A DNA stretch of 64,000 nucleotides. Origin: Crocodylus rhombifer. Lineage: Eukaryota; Chordata; Crocodylia; Crocodylidae. Numbering within the stretch: the stretch's first letter is position 1; the number at the start of each line of letters is the position of its first letter. Below are positions 1 to 12,670 of the stretch, in pieces. The translations under genes were made by a program, and so were the position numbers. Where the stretch lies: positions 186,513 to 250,512 of the forward strand of contig JAVSML010001154.1 of the NCBI GenBank assembly GCA_038503035.1, written 5' to 3'. The notes under the pieces were generated by a model. It saw only the letters and a list, made by a program, of their open reading frames with translations. It had not been told where the DNA came from and made no database searches.

Positions 1-2174
1 AATTATTTAAAGATGCTAGATGTCTTCTTGTATTATAAAAATTGTGTCATTCTGACAGCTGCCTTCAGTTATCTGAAGTTTTAAAAAGGTGTATTGACAA
101 AAGGGAGACATCCTATATAAGTCCTTCATTAAAGTACATTACTTAGGTTGCAAAGTCAAGCACTCTGTAAATGCCAGAATTAAGGTTGCCTACGCAACCT
201 TAATTTGATCTTCTTGTGCATCTTCTTTATGATGCAGCCATTAATTCTATGATCATATGCAATTTTCTCTACAGGATGCCTGCATAATTCAGCACACAAG
301 AGAAAAGGATACTGAAAAAATAGCTATTCAATATTGTGTCTTTCCCTCATTGTTCATGTTCTCATGCCTTATTTACTTCACACTAGTCACACCATGCTCA
401 AAAACAGAATTGTAAAGTTTCCTATGAGCTTTTCTAAGGCATTTGTCTCTTTAGTATTCAAAGTGCTTCAGAATGTAGCATTTTTCTTCTAAGCGCCCTT
501 AAGGAAAAAGTAATCTCCCCCTTGACAGATAGAAAGCAGGGTGCACCAACATTAAGATTTTAAAAATCCATGATTTGGGGGTCCACAATTGAAGGCACCA
601 GGCTACTAATTATATAAGTTTTAAGCACAGCTTCCATTGCCTCCAAATGTAGCTATGAGAGTTCAGCACTTTTACAATTCAGCTCCCAGTGTCTTACTGC
701 TGGGCAGCTGGAAAATAAGAAACATACTATAGGATATACATAAGCATGCTCTTTTGTCACTTTAAAAAGAGGGAGATGCTGTTCCAGAATGCTCAGTGTT
801 GTAACTACATTATTTTCATGACTCTTCAGCAATAAGTTAGCTAAACTACCCTAACTTTGACCTTAGATGAAAACAGGTTAAAGCTGGGGCAGTTATGCTA
901 TACCTGTATTAGGACAGAATAATACAGATACAGCAGCTGCGCCAACACAGCTTCTGTAATCCCTTGATTGTGATGAAGTCGTTACCTCCGTCTACTCCCT
1001 TAATGACCAACTATAAAAAAAGATTAGTTCAAGCAACCTGCCCATCACCACACAGAACTCTGCAGCAAAGATGGAGATAAAATTTAATATTCTAGGACAG
1101 CCAGCATTCAGCGATATAACAGCAAGACTTTTTTTTCTCTTCCCAGTATTACTTACTTTATTCTCTTCCCACCCCACCTCCTAATTTCTGCAACAAATTG
1201 GGCAGGAACCATGTAGTTGTCCACAAATACAAGATGAAAGTCATCCTTTTATATCCAATAGTTTTAAGAAGTCAGGATAAGACTAAAAACCAAAACTGTT
1301 TAGGTTAATAGTACTGTGTCAAGTGGTCTTTAAAGCGCCCAAGAAAGCCAGGAGCTGATATGCCAGTATACTAAAAAAAGATTAATCTAGGATAAGAAAA
1401 AAACCAAACAAAAAAACCAAAACCAAAAAACCTGATGATGTTACTAGTCTATGAAAAACATACCGATTAAAAAGGGAATAAAACTGAATGAAGAAAATGA
1501 CAATCGTCTTCACTGGCTTTGCCTAAATCATAAATGCCACCTGAAATACGAGACCTGGGTTCTTGCTTTGCCAATTTTTAAGTCTCTGCTCCAAAGAACT
1601 GAAGCTAGTAAAATATTTTTCTCTAGCCTCCTCCTTGGAAATCTGTACATCATTTTGGCTAAACCTTTTAAAAAGAATTAGCCAGCATGGAATATTTCAG
1701 CCCAGTTCAGCAAAGATCTAAGCAACTGGAAAAGGGTCTTAGAATGGGAAGTGTTGAGCTCTCTTAACGCTAGCTAGTGGGTCTAGCCAGCCCTGCCTAT
1801 GATGCACATATACTGCATGCAAAATTTAAAATGAGCACAGTCATGACATAAAAATGTTATATTGAGGCATGAGATAGTATATAGTGATGGTTAACTATTC
1901 AAAGAAAACAAACAAAATAAGGAGGACAAGATCCTCCAATCAATTAAAATATTTTCATTGTTGTCTCATGATAATTTGTTCCATGGGTATAAGAATAATA
2001 TCTTTACCATGGGAAGACCAACTTTTCCAATGACAAATGTCAAGAGAATGTTACATATATGCACATATTTTACAAAACTGAGGTAAAAGATAAGCAAAGC
2101 CTGCAAGTGATGGATTAAGCTAGATCAAGAGGTATATATGGAACTAAAAATCACAGTGCAGCTTCACATTTTAC
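1..2174 (-). other. TENT2 intron, left edge; no exon seen
   Basis: This is AT-rich sequence downstream of the last visible TENT2 exon. I looked for the final coding segment on the minus strand and did not find it. No clear transposon boundary is seen. An A-rich patch lies at about 1395-1432. The short open frames here have no family resemblance. Confidence 0.6.
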
Positions 2175-2266
2175 CTTCTACACAAATGAATTTGTTTCTC
2201 CATTCAATACCGTCAGGTCTTGGAATTGCTTTGGCTTCACGAACTGAAATCATTTGACTGCTCCAG
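2175..2266 (-). CDS. TENT2: TENT2 penultimate-type exon (WSSQMISVREAK)
   Basis: This is a 92-bp minus-strand exon with acceptor TTTTTCTTTAG and donor AAG|GTAAAA. It encodes (D)WSSQMISVREAKAIPRP, then DGIEWRNKFICVE. It is the C-terminal part of the PAP-associated domain. The exon ends with G, which the next exon should complete to Glu or a related residue. That next exon, with the conserved EPFDxTNTAR-type segment, is not visible in 1-2174, so the gene runs off the left edge of the window. Confidence 0.95.
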
Positions 2267-4015
2267 CTAAAGAAAAATGAAATAATTTGCAGATACTTTA
2301 ATTAAGCTTGCTTCTGATGTATTGACATATGATCACATATAAAGGTGCTCAAAATCTGCATATGTAATTATGACTTGGAAATGCAGAGAATAATACTTCA
2401 GAGTGGTAATGCATTAGGATAGTTATGTATATTACTAGCTTTTAGGTACACAGTAATGGAGATCAGTATTGTCAGTTCACAATTTTGAGGAGTCGAGAGA
2501 CAAGAAGGGGAGGCAACAAGAGAAAGGGAAAAATTCAAAGAAATTGGGAAATATTTCAGAAATAAAGAACAATTCAATAGACATTATAAATTGGTGAGCA
2601 CATCATTTTATTAAGAACGTAACTCCAATTAATAAGGGTACCTAGTTTCAAAAGAAAAATGCAATTTGAACCTTAATGGGGAACTGTCTCTTAAAATTCC
2701 AGTATAAGAAAACTAAGGTGACTTATAACAGGGTAAGATGAACAGACGAAGGAAAAAGAAGAAAGGAAGTTAATCATTGTAAAATTATCCTGCTTTTAAA
2801 ACAAAATCTAGTAAAATTAATTTCCGCTCTGAGACCATAATTAAATCTTCTGTAGAGCTCTTATAAAGTTCATCATAAAAGTTTAGGAAATCCCTAAACT
2901 TCTGATTGTTTAAAATTGTAACCGTAACATCACATTAATACAAATGTTGGTATTTAAAGCGTGTATTTTTTTCACTGCAAAATTCCACATCTTTTTTAAT
3001 CATGAAAAATGTAACCAATTATAGAACTGCATAGTTCAACAGAAGCACAAATCAAATTTATGGCAGACATTATAGACTAGTTGGATCCCCTCATAAGGGC
3101 CCAATCTGTGGTGGCCAAAGTCCTGATCTGCAGCTCCATGATCTTAAAGCCAATTTTACATGACTGGTCTTTAGCCACTCTACAGTACACTAGAAGGCAA
3201 TGGTACAGATTACACAATATACTATTATTTCATCCTCTACTGTGCTAAGAATCAGTAGAGGTTGGATGTGTGAACAACATCTTAGCTAGGTTGTCTCTTA
3301 AGCACCAACTGTAATCATCAGATGGTTGGATCATCTGACTTTATGGACCCTTGCCATAGCCTACTAGTATGAACAAATGGTAGCAAAAGAGAATATGGTA
3401 TAACACTGATTCTTACATGGGCCTATAAATAATATGGACTTTAAATCTGGGGAAATTCTGTAGACTGTGAGCGAGCCTCAGCTGGTATGGATTCTGCTGA
3501 GATATTTTCCCTGCAACTTTATGTAAAACTGTAGTAAAAAAAACATTTTTTTCCAATTAAGTCTGGAGTCAAGTCATGAATGAGACATTAAACACCAAGA
3601 AAAATTCAATTTGTAAAGGTCAGACATTCAAGTTGAGAGTATATCCTTTGCTACAACAGAAAATGTAAATTTTATTATACCACAACTTGGAATTGGAATA
3701 GCTTGTTGGAAGGGCTATGGAATATAGCAACCCACACAACATTTATCCGGAATACATCAACTAACCTACATTTCTACCCATATTTAAACCTCTCCCAACA
3801 GGTCTGTTCCTATGCAATAGGAACAGTACAAATGAAAAATATTTCTACCATTCAGGTGGAATAAAAATAGTTTTAGCTTCTATGCCCCATGCTCTTATAG
3901 CAATGTACTTTTGTAGTTTTTTATCTAGATAGATAGATGGATTGGAGGAGGGATTCAGACACATGGATCTTAGTGATTACAGTACCATAAACAAGCTTCT
4001 ACTATAGTTCGAGCA

Positions 4016-4542
4016 GGGCTGTCTAACTTAGTGGCCAAGGGGACACACCCAAAGCAGCCATACAATGGGGGGTCACAACAGTCTAACCCAAGGGTCTTCT
4101 GTGGCCATCCCCTCCCTGCAGCACAGCACACCACTCCACTGTTTGAGGCAGCCTACTCTCCCCCCAAGTACTACACAGCATATGTGGGAGCCCCCTTCTA
4201 CCATTCTACTACACATGCATATATGGTCAGGCCCCCATGTCTGTGGGAGGGTGCCCCCAACCACTCCACTGTGCATGCACATAGGAACTCCCCTTCACCC
4301 ACACCCTCCCCCAGCTTACCAGCCACAGGCTTTCAGTCTGCACTAGGCTTCAGGCTCCTGTGGACTGCCCACCAAGACAAGAACAAAAAGTAGAAACAAG
4401 AAAAGCCTAGAGTCCCTTGCTCCTACTACAGCCAGAGTAATAAAGCGAGCAGCAACTGGGTGGGAGCCTGGGGCCTGCAGATTAAGCACTTGCAGGCTGC
4501 AATGCAGCCCACAGGCTGCCAGTTGGGACAACTCTGTTCTAG
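4016..4542. mobile_element. hAT-like nonautonomous element
   Basis: A GC-rich block in AT-rich intron starts CAGGGCTGTCTAACTTAGTG and ends GGGACAACTCTG. The ends are imperfect inverted repeats of the CAGNGNTGTCCAAC type found in hAT-like elements. No convincing 8-bp target duplication is seen. Open frames inside are low-complexity Pro/His/Ser-rich and not genes. Confidence 0.55.
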
Positions 4543-4932
4543 AGAATACAAATGAAAAGGAAGCAGTAGTATTACAGTCCACCATTAATCTCTCACCCCA
4601 GCTTGTCTATAAGATAAAAATCAGCCTAAAGGAAGAGTAATGGAGAAGCTAAACTAAGCAGGTCACAGTAAGCAACAATGAACATAAAAACTGCCATTTA
4701 CTGGGTCAGACCATAGGTCCATCTTGCCCAGCATGCTGTGTCAGACAATGGATGCTAAACGAGAGAGTGAACTGGGATTTTTCCCCCTGTTCCTCTTTCA
4801 TTTCAAGCTTTCAGCATTTAAAGTCTAGGAAGTTTCAGTTCAGAGGCTGTAACCCTGACTCCCACGCTCACTAGCTACCGAGGCACCTTTCCTCCAAGAA
4901 CTTGTCCAATCCCTTTTTGAATCTGGCTAAAC

Positions 4933-5390
4933 CAGTGGTGCTCAACCTTTCTGTGGACGGGCAGTGACCCAGCCCATCCGTGAGCCGAACTGAACCAGTA
5001 GTCCCAATCTAGCACCCAGGGAATGTGTGGTGGCCCCCCAATCCAGCCATGTTGGGAAACGGAGCATGGGCTTGGCCTCAACTCAGCCCTGCGGGGCTGA
5101 ACGTGGGCGCGTGGCCCAGCCCTGATCCAGCTGTGTGGTAGGGGAATGGGGTGTGGCCCAGCCCAGATTCAACTGCACAGAGGGAAGATGACATGGCTGT
5201 AGAGGGCGGGGGTGGGAGGAAGATGGAGGAGGCAGCCCGACTCTAGGCCCTCCTTGGGGCTTGGGAATTTGGCAGTGGAGAGGGCTGGCCGTATTAACTG
5301 CCACCACTACTTGCCCCCAAATCTCCTGACCCGTGGGGAGCCCTATGGGCCAGACGTGGTGGCTCCGTTGCCTGGAGATTGGGTACCCCT
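4933..5390. mobile_element. hAT-like element with 8-bp target duplication
   Basis: This is a 458-bp insertion starting CAGTGGTGCTCAACC and ending GGGTACCCCT. It is flanked by GGCTAAAC at 4925-4932 and again at 5391-5398. An 8-bp duplication and a CAGTGGTxCTCAACC end are hallmarks of the hAT superfamily. It sits inside the tail of an older antisense LINE. The interior is GC-rich with no transposase. Confidence 0.85.
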
Positions 5391-5527
5391 GGCTAAACTG
5401 TCAGCTTCTGCAACGTCCTGTGGCAAGCACTTCTACACTTTAATTACACGCTGTGTAAAATAACTTACTCTAGTTAGTTCTGGCCTTGCTACCTACTAGT
5501 TTCATTTTGTGGCCCCTAGTTCTTCTA

Positions 5528-5914
5528 TTTGGACCTGTTCAGCCTCCAAAAGAGAAGGTTGAGGGGGGATCTTGTGGCCTGTTATAAACTAGTCAGGGGG
5601 GATCAGCAGGCATTGGGGAAGTCACTGTTTCCCTGAGCACCGCCAGGAGTGACCAGGAATAACGTCACAAGCTGGCAGAGGGTAGGTTTAGGTTAGATAT
5701 CAGGAGGCGCTACTTCACAGTCAGGGCGGCTAGGGTCTGGAACCAGCTTCCAAGAGAAATGGTGCAGGCTCCTACCCTGGGGGTATTTAAGAGGAGGTTG
5801 GATGAACATCTTGCTGGGATCATTTGACCCCCGTATTCTTTCCTGCCATGGCAGGGGGTCGGACTAGATGATCTGCTCAGGTCCCTTCCGACCCTACAAA
5901 CTATGAAACTATTG
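5528..5914 (+). mobile_element. CR1 3' end, sense
   Basis: This is a 5'-truncated CR1 tail. It contains the last RT-domain codons (RRRYFTVRAARVWNQLP-like) and then the 3' UTR with the short inverted repeat CTGCCATGGCAGGGGGTCGG. It ends CCCTACAAACTATGAAAC, the repeated-octamer type of CR1 terminus. The same subfamily occurs antisense at 15876-16626. It is inserted in the LINE at 4680-6530. Confidence 0.85.
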
Positions 5915-6533
5915 CAAGTGACAGTAAATAATAAATCCCTATTTATTTTCTCTTTACCATTTAGTATTTTTTAAACCCTTATCATATTCCCCCTCAAGCA
6001 TCTCTGTTCTAACTGAATAGGCCTAGCCCCTTTTGACTCTCATCATATGGAAGCACCTCCACGCTACTAATCATCCTTGTTGCCCTTCTCTAGTTCTCAT
6101 GTGGGAGAACTTTTTAAAGTGTGGGAACCAAAACTGGACACAGCATTCAAGGTGTGGACACACCATGGATTTATGAATGGCCACATGAAGTTTTGTTCAC
6201 GACTCCCTTATTAATAATCCCTAACATTCTGTTTGGCTTTGTGATGGCTGATGAGCACTGAGCTGATGTTTTTTGCAAACTGTCCACAATGACTCCCAGT
6301 TCTTTCCTGCAGAGCAATGGCTAATGTAGAGCCCATCATAAGTATTGTTTGGATTATTTTTGCCCAGGTACATCACTTTACACTTACCTACATTGAATTT
6401 CTGCCATGTAGTTGCCCATTCCCTCAATTGTGCCACATCCTTATGTAGTTCCTCACAGTCCACCTTGTTCGTACCACTTTGAATGTCATCAATACATCTG
6501 GCCACCTTGCTACTCAACCCTTTTTCCAGATCA

Positions 6534-8935
6534 TAGTCACAGAGAAGTAGGGCTGGAAGGGTCCCCCAGAGGTCACTCTAGTCCAACCCTATGCCTAAGG
6601 CAGGATCATCCCTATCCAAACCATCACATACAACCATAATCTAAGCTACAACCATAATATAAGACTACCATTAAACCCAGCCCAACACAGACCTACCACC
6701 CTAACCTGCCACAGGAAAAACAGCAGAACCACAGCAGCCAATGTTCTGCTTCTAGGACATTTTGTCAACATGCACTCAAGAAGTCTTGGGCAGAGGACCA
6801 TTCCCCCCCTCCCCCCCACTACAAAGGAAGGCAAAAACTCCCACAGTTTATACCAATCTGATTACGAGGTAAAATACCTTTCTACCCCAAATATGGTGAT
6901 CAATCTGACCCTGAGTGGAGAGGCAAGACCCTCTAGCCAGGAACCTCTGGCTTTGCTCCTAGTAGGAAAATCAGCATAACCCAGTTGAAGTTCCCAGCCT
7001 TAGCTGTAGCCAACATCCAATGCCTCTGGGGAGGCTTAAACACACCCTGACATATAATCAGAAAAAAAGAGGATAGGGGGAAGCAACCAGCAAAGCCCAG
7101 AACCATGGGAAATACCCATGGTAGAAAACAGACATAGCTAAGCCTAGATCATCCCCAAACAGCGGCTGCCCAACATCTTCAATATTTTCAGTGATGGAGA
7201 GTCCACAACTTCCCTAGGCAGTCCATTCTACTACCTCCCTATTAGGCCTGTGAGAGGCAGCTAGCATTCACTTCAGATTCAGCCCATTCAGGGGACAGTG
7301 ATTCAATTCAGTGATCTGAATCACTACCCCAAAACGAATCAGTCAAATCTCCCAATCAGCCAGGCCCATCCCCCTCCAGCCTGGCAATAGCTGCCCTACC
7401 CACCCCAGCTCCCAGCACCTGGAAAAAAAAAAAGCCCCACTCACCAGGTGCTGCCAGGTGGGGGGTGCAATCCCCACTGCCCCACGCTGTATGGGGGGTT
7501 CTGCATGAGCCCCCCCAACACCCACCCTGCTCCCCCACAGCTGCTCTGCCCACCACGGCTCCAGCCCTTCAAGAAAAAAACCCAAAGCTTTGCACAGCCC
7601 TACTCATAGTGAAGAAGTTTTTTTTCCCCAGATATCCAATCTAAATGTATTTTGCTGCAAGTTCAAGCCATTGGTCCACATCCTCTTCTCTGCAGAGCAA
7701 GAGAGAAAAGGTGTTTTCCCTCTTCTTTATAGCAGCCCTTCAAGTATCTGAAGACTGCTATCATGTCTCCATCTTAAGCACCTTTTCTACAAGCTGAACA
7801 TGCCTAGCTCCTCTTTTCATGACTTGCCTTCCAAGCCCTTGACCATCTTTTGTTGCCTACCTCTGGATCCTCTTTAACTTCTCCACATCCTGTTTATAAA
7901 TGTGGAACTCAGAACTGCATGTAGGATTCCAGATGTGGCTTAACCAGTGCCAAGCAGAGAGGCACTATCACCTCCTGTGTCTTGCACTTAAAGCTTCTAT
8001 TGATGTAGCCCTAAACTGCATTCACCTTTTGTGCAGCTGCACCATCCTGCAGACGCATATTGAGTCTGTGGTCTATACCAAGCCTCCCAAGTCCTTTTCC
8101 AGAGCTGCCATCCAGCAAGGTGTACTCCATTTATGAGCATGTTAAAACAGCACTGACCCAAACACAGATCTCTGGGGGACCCCGCTGTTTATTTCTATCC
8201 TAAAAACTGACCATTAATACTGTCTTTGTTTTCTATCCTTAAGCCAATTTTTCATCTCATGACTACCTAAACTTCATTAAGAGCCTTTAAAGGGAGACTT
8301 TGTCAAAGGCTTTTTGGATGTCTAGAAATATGTCAACTAAATCACCTTGATCTACCTACTGACTGGCAACCTTAAAGAACTCTAGTAGACTGGTAAGGCA
8401 TGATTTCCTTTTGACAAAAGCATGCTGATTCCTCCCCAGCAAGTCATATTCATTCACATGATGAACAATTCTATTATTATTATTATTTCTACCAGTTTTC
8501 TGGGAACAAAAGGTTAGAGTCACTGACCTAACTTTTAGGATCCCGCTAATGCCCTATTTAAATATTGGAGTCACAATGGAGCGACTCTCCAGTCCCCTGG
8601 TACTGAGGCTATTTTTACTGATAGGTAACCTACTACAGGTTGGAGTTCAGCAATTTCTGATCTGAGTTCCTTCAAGACCCTAGGACCTGAATGCCATCAG
8701 GTCCTGGTGATCTGCTACTGTTTAGTGTTTCAATATCTTTTATGATCTCATTTACTGCAACTTCAATTTGGGTCAGCTCAACAAAACTCAGCCTTAGAGA
8801 GGAGTGGATCTGGTGAGGAAACCTCCCTAACATCTTCCATAGTGATGACAGATGCAAAGAATGCATTTAGTTTCTCAGCAATATCCCTGTCATATTTTAT
8901 CACTCATTTTATGCCCTGATCATCCAAAGCCCCAA
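6534..8935 (-). mobile_element. Antisense CR1/L3-like LINE fragment
   Basis: The 3' end of a LINE (GGGCTGGAAGGGTCCCCCAG near 6550, antisense) runs into decayed ORF2 sequence. Near 8690-8780 the minus strand encodes VNEIIKDIETLNSSRSPGPD, the start of the reverse-transcriptase domain. The element is decayed, with many stops. It is interrupted at 7243-7602 by an AATCGAAT-rich insertion. Sequence to about 9070 may also belong to it. Confidence 0.75.
7243..7602. mobile_element. TAGGGCTGTGCRAAGC family element, copy 1
   Basis: The ends are TAGGCCTGTGAGAGGC and GCTTTGCACAGCCCTA, with sub-terminal AATCRAAT and GATTCAATT motifs. The interior is GC-rich. It interrupts the antisense LINE, whose sequence resumes directly after it with CTCATAGTGAAGAAGTTTTT. 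The family is most complete at 27759-28452, where an 8-bp duplication marks it as hAT-like. Confidence 0.7.
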
Positions 8936-10747
8936 CTTACTCCCTGACATGTCTTTGGCTTCTAATTACTTGGAAACCATTACTGAAAAAATGTATTATG
9001 ATACCTTCCTGCTACACATTGAACTAAATTTATTACATTTTTCCCTTGAAAATTTTTTTAGGTTCTGCCTGGCTTTAACGAAAGGGACTGATTCTTTAGC
9101 AAAATATAGATGTATGCTTTATTATAAGAATAAATACTTATTCTTTACTGAAATATTACTGGGGCACTGGAGTAGTATTTCTTTTTTACCCTTTCAAATC
9201 ACAACTTGCATTCCTTTAATCATGGCAGTAACTACTTTACTTCAAAGCCCTATTAAACATTCATTAACATTTCATTCCTACCAAAAATCAGTCAGACTTA
9301 GAACTGAAATCAACTTGTTAGCAAATGATGTTTACAAATTTGTCTGCTATTTGCATTTATTTAATAAATTTCCTATGCAAATATGTTTTGACCCCATGAG
9401 TTGTCACTGTAACAAAGGTTTCTGCTGAGTACAAGATAAATTTTTGAAGGAAAAACTGCTAAAAGGTACAAGCCTTTGTGTAAACACAGGCGTTTTGCAA
9501 GTATTTTGCTTTCTGAAGCATTTTTGTAAATAAGAAAGGTATTTGCATAAATAGTAACACACACATTATAAATACACTGGATGTAATATATCTTTGCCTG
9601 TAACAACCATATTGTTTCAACTAAACAATACACATTTCAGTATTTTATTTTAAAATTCACATCAAAAAGAATAAAATATAATATTTTAGGTTCAATACTT
9701 GATTTTTCAATCAATAAGGAACGTTTAGAAATAAGGCTACATCTTTCATTGCATTTTTATGTAATTTATAGTTCCACAACAAAATCTCCTGGATATAAAG
9801 CAACACACGTTTACCAAATCAACTCCTGCTTTGTTAGAGAGTTTGCCAAGTAAAAACCTGCTGCCTTCACTCAGAGCTGCAGTGTGTAATTGGACACTAT
9901 GCTTGTAAGAGGGCCTGGTAAACATGGAACAGAAATTTCAGTAGATTATCTTCTCCTAAATAACCTCCAGACAATTTAACAGTGAGCATTAGAAGTTTGA
10001 TAAATGAAAGTGTAGCTTTTGATAATTTTGAATAACGAATTGTGTTCTTTAAAGATAGATTACACACTTAAAAGGTGTTTACATATTCAAAAATAGGTAA
10101 AAGCAAATCTTGAGCAAGCTGAACTATATGTATAAAGCCTATTAGAGTGAAACTTAATCATAAGTCAGTGTCTGAGACTTGAACTTGGCAGTGATTTGCC
10201 AACACTGTTGTATAACTAGTTTATTTAAGCTTTTCCATATACGGTGCCTATGTCAACACATTCTGGAGCAATCTCCAAATCACATTACCAAATTATATTT
10301 TCTCCCCTTTGATGCTGTTTTCTAAGCATATGTATTACAGGGACTTCTAGAAGACCCAGCCAATTGTAAAAAGATACAATGGAATAGAACCCAGTTCTTT
10401 CAGCTATACCCAATGAACAATGCTGCCTCATAGAAATGGTTTATTTCTAACAAAATGTATATGAATTAATTTAAAATCCGTATTTAGAAATTATTTCTCC
10501 TCTCATATCAAATGTAATATTACATTCCTAGACTGAATCCTGTCCAACATACCAAAAAAATCGCAGGCTGGATTTGACCTAAGTATGACAATATATAAGA
10601 TGCATATAAAATTAAGTACTTCCCCTTTTACATACCCATGGCAATAGAGTTTTCAATTACACTCTCATTATTCACTGAATATTTTTATTTACAATGGATG
10701 CAACAAATACAACATATTGTCCTGCACATGGGACGTAATAACTGGTT

Positions 10748-10850
10748 AGCCCAGACATAGGCAACGTTTTTGGCCAGAGTACTGAAAAAACACACACGTG
10801 TACTTTGTAAGGTGCTGGAATGCCAGCATGCCATAAAAAAAATAAAATCA
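10748..10850. mobile_element. Fragment of hAT-like element (51993 family)
   Basis: GACATAGGCAACGTTTTTGG and the following AAAAAACAC segment match the left ends of the elements at 48851 and 51993. Only one end is visible. Confidence 0.5.
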
Positions 10851-10935
10851 GGGTGGAGGGTACATAGCAGGATGCACTGCATATTAACATAGTTAAGAAT
10901 CATAAATGTTAGGGTTTTTTTCCTTTATGGTAAAT

Positions 10936-11285
10936 ATCATAGACTTCACAGGCATTAGGGCTGGAAGGGACCTTGCAAGATCAACGGGTCCAGCCCCCTG
11001 CCCAAGGGGCAGGAAATCAGCTGGGGTCAAATGATCCCAAGCAAGATAGCCATCCAATTGTTTCTTAAAAATGTCTAGAGTAGGTGCTTCCACCACTTCT
11101 GGGGGGAGTCTATTCCAGGCTCTGGGACTCAGATGGTAAAGAAGTTTTTTCTTATGTCCGGCCTAAAACGGTCTTCTTGGAGTCTGTAACCATTAAATCT
11201 GGTCTCCCCTTGAGGTGCCCTAGTGAACAGACATTCTCCTAGTTCCTCATCTACACCCCTTAGATACTTAAGGTTTTCTATAAAA
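10936..11285 (-). mobile_element. CR1 3' end, antisense
   Basis: It begins (antisense) CATAGACTTCACAGGCATTA and continues GGGCTGGAAGGGACC, CCAGCCCCCTGCCC. It then carries the final RT codons, read on the minus strand as EAPTLDIFKKQLDGYLA. This is a typical 5'-truncated CR1. Confidence 0.88.
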
Positions 11286-11365
11286 TTATAAACCTGGTAA
11301 CAATAAATAAAACTTCATATACTGTCTTTGTACTTGTATATTGTTTTTTGTTAAGCATGTTGTGA

Positions 11366-11468
11366 TGAAAGAGAGAAAAAGAAAAAGAAGAGAGAAAGGA
11401 AAAAGGAAGAGAGAGAAAAAGAAGAGAAAAAAGAAGGAAAGAAGAAAGAAAAGAGAAGAAGAGAAAGA
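11366..11468 (+). repeat. Homopurine (GA/GAAA) tract, about 100 bp
   Basis: This is a run of almost only A and G on the plus strand, from GATGAAAGAGAG to AGAGAAAGAC. The Lys/Arg-rich and Ser/Phe/Leu-rich open frames that cross it are artefacts of this composition. Such tracts can form triplex DNA. Confidence 0.9.
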
Positions 11469-11480
11469 CAACTTCTGCAC

Positions 11481-11936
11481 ACACGCCATAGGGCAGCTGC
11501 CATGCGGGTGCCAGGTGGGCGGGGGGGGGGCATCCCTGCTGCTCCCCACTGCCCTAAGTTGCACAGGGGTGCTCTACCACAAGCCCTCAGAGGCCCTGAT
11601 TCCTGCTGCTGTAGCTGGTGAGTGCAGGGCTTTTTCTTTCTTTAAGTGCTGGGAGGGTGGGGCCAGGCAGGGCAGCCATGGGGGCTTCTCCCACAGCTCT
11701 CTCCACCTGGCAAGAGGCAGGCACGGCTGGAGGAACCACGGGAGACCTTGTGGCCACCTGGCTGTGCCTGCCTCCCCCCAGCTGATATGAATCTCCAAAT
11801 CTTTTCTGTATTGATTCGGAGGCTTCGGATTCAATTTGGACCTTTTAATGCATCTCCTGATTAGACATGGATTTGGAGATTTGGGTGCCAAATCTCCTCC
11901 AAATCGAATTGGCAACTGAAACTTCATACAGCCCTA
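11481..11936. mobile_element. TAGGGCTGTGCRAAGC family element, copy 2
   Basis: The right end is AACTTCATACAGCCCTA, preceded by AAATCTCCTCCAAATCGAAT. The GC-rich interior resembles the 7243 copy. The left end is uncertain because it abuts the homopurine tract, and no target duplication is seen. Confidence 0.55.
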
Positions 11937-11944
11937 TTGCCTAT

Positions 11945-12670
11945 CCCTGGGTTAGTCTACAGTATTGGAGGAAACCTGGGGATCTACACCTGGGGGTTAC
12001 AGTGGACCATAAGTTGAACAGGAGCCAATAGTTTGCTCTTGTTGCAAAAAAAGGCAACAGCATCCTGGGTTGTATTAACAGGAGTCTCATCACTTGTAAA
12101 TCAAGGGGAGTAATTCTTCCACTCTATTCAGCACTGGTGAGACTTCACTCTGAATACTGTGTCTAGTTTTGGACCCCAAACTTCAAGAAGGATGTGGACA
12201 GTTTGAAAAGAGCCCAGTGTAAGGCAACAAAAACAATCAGAAGCTTGGAAGACAAGACTCATGAGGAAAAGCTGAAAGAACTAGGGTTATTTAATCTGGA
12301 GAAGAGAAGACTGAGTGGGGATTTGACAACTGTCTTCAAATACTTGAAGAGTGATTACAGAAAGGATGGAGATGGGCTTTTATCTGTGGCTGTAGAGAAC
12401 AGGACTAGGAGCAATGGCCTCAAACTGCAGCAAGAGAAATTTAGGCTGGAGATTAGGAAGAACTTTGTGACTATGGTCTCTACCTGGTCAGGCACTGGAC
12501 CAGGCTACCTAGAGAAGTTGTGAAATCTGCATCCTTGGAAAAACCTTCAAAAGCACGTTAGTCAGACACTTGGCTGCAATGGTTTAGTCAGGGATGATCC
12601 TACTTTGAGCAGGGGGCAAGATTAGATGACTCTGTGAGGTCCCTTACAAACCTACTTTCCTGTTGTATGA
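11945..12670 (+). mobile_element. CR1 fragment, sense
   Basis: This is decayed RT C-terminal sequence. The open frame at 12194-12523 encodes MDSLKRAQCKATKTIRSLED and FNLEKRRLSGDLTTVFKYLK, the usual CR1 end of ORF2. The 3' UTR follows to GAGGTCCCTTACAAACCTAC. It is an old copy. Confidence 0.85.

Larger units (their letters stand above)
4680..6530 (-). mobile_element. Antisense CR1-group LINE, interrupted twice
   Basis: The tail begins near 4680 (motif GGGTCAGACCATAGGTCCAT, a familiar reptile LINE end) and runs to about 6530. The 3' UTR is interrupted by the hAT-like element at 4933-5390 and by a sense CR1 at 5528-5914. Further in, the minus strand encodes the end of a reverse transcriptase, with VARCIDDIQSGTNKVDCEEL and GKCKVMYLGKNNPN. 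It contains no intact gene. The nesting shows it is older than both insertions. Confidence 0.8.

Noticed and set aside
4031..4393. 120-residue Pro/His-rich frame
   Set aside because: Interior of a nonautonomous hAT-like element, with overlapping frames on both strands.
8949..9428. 159-residue plus-strand open frame
   Set aside because: It starts inside the end of an antisense LINE and continues in AT-rich DNA. The composition is Phe/Leu/Tyr-rich, with no recognised motif and no splice or promoter support.
11341..11790. 149-residue Lys/Arg/Glu-rich frame
   Set aside because: It is produced by the homopurine tract and the following GC-rich repeat.
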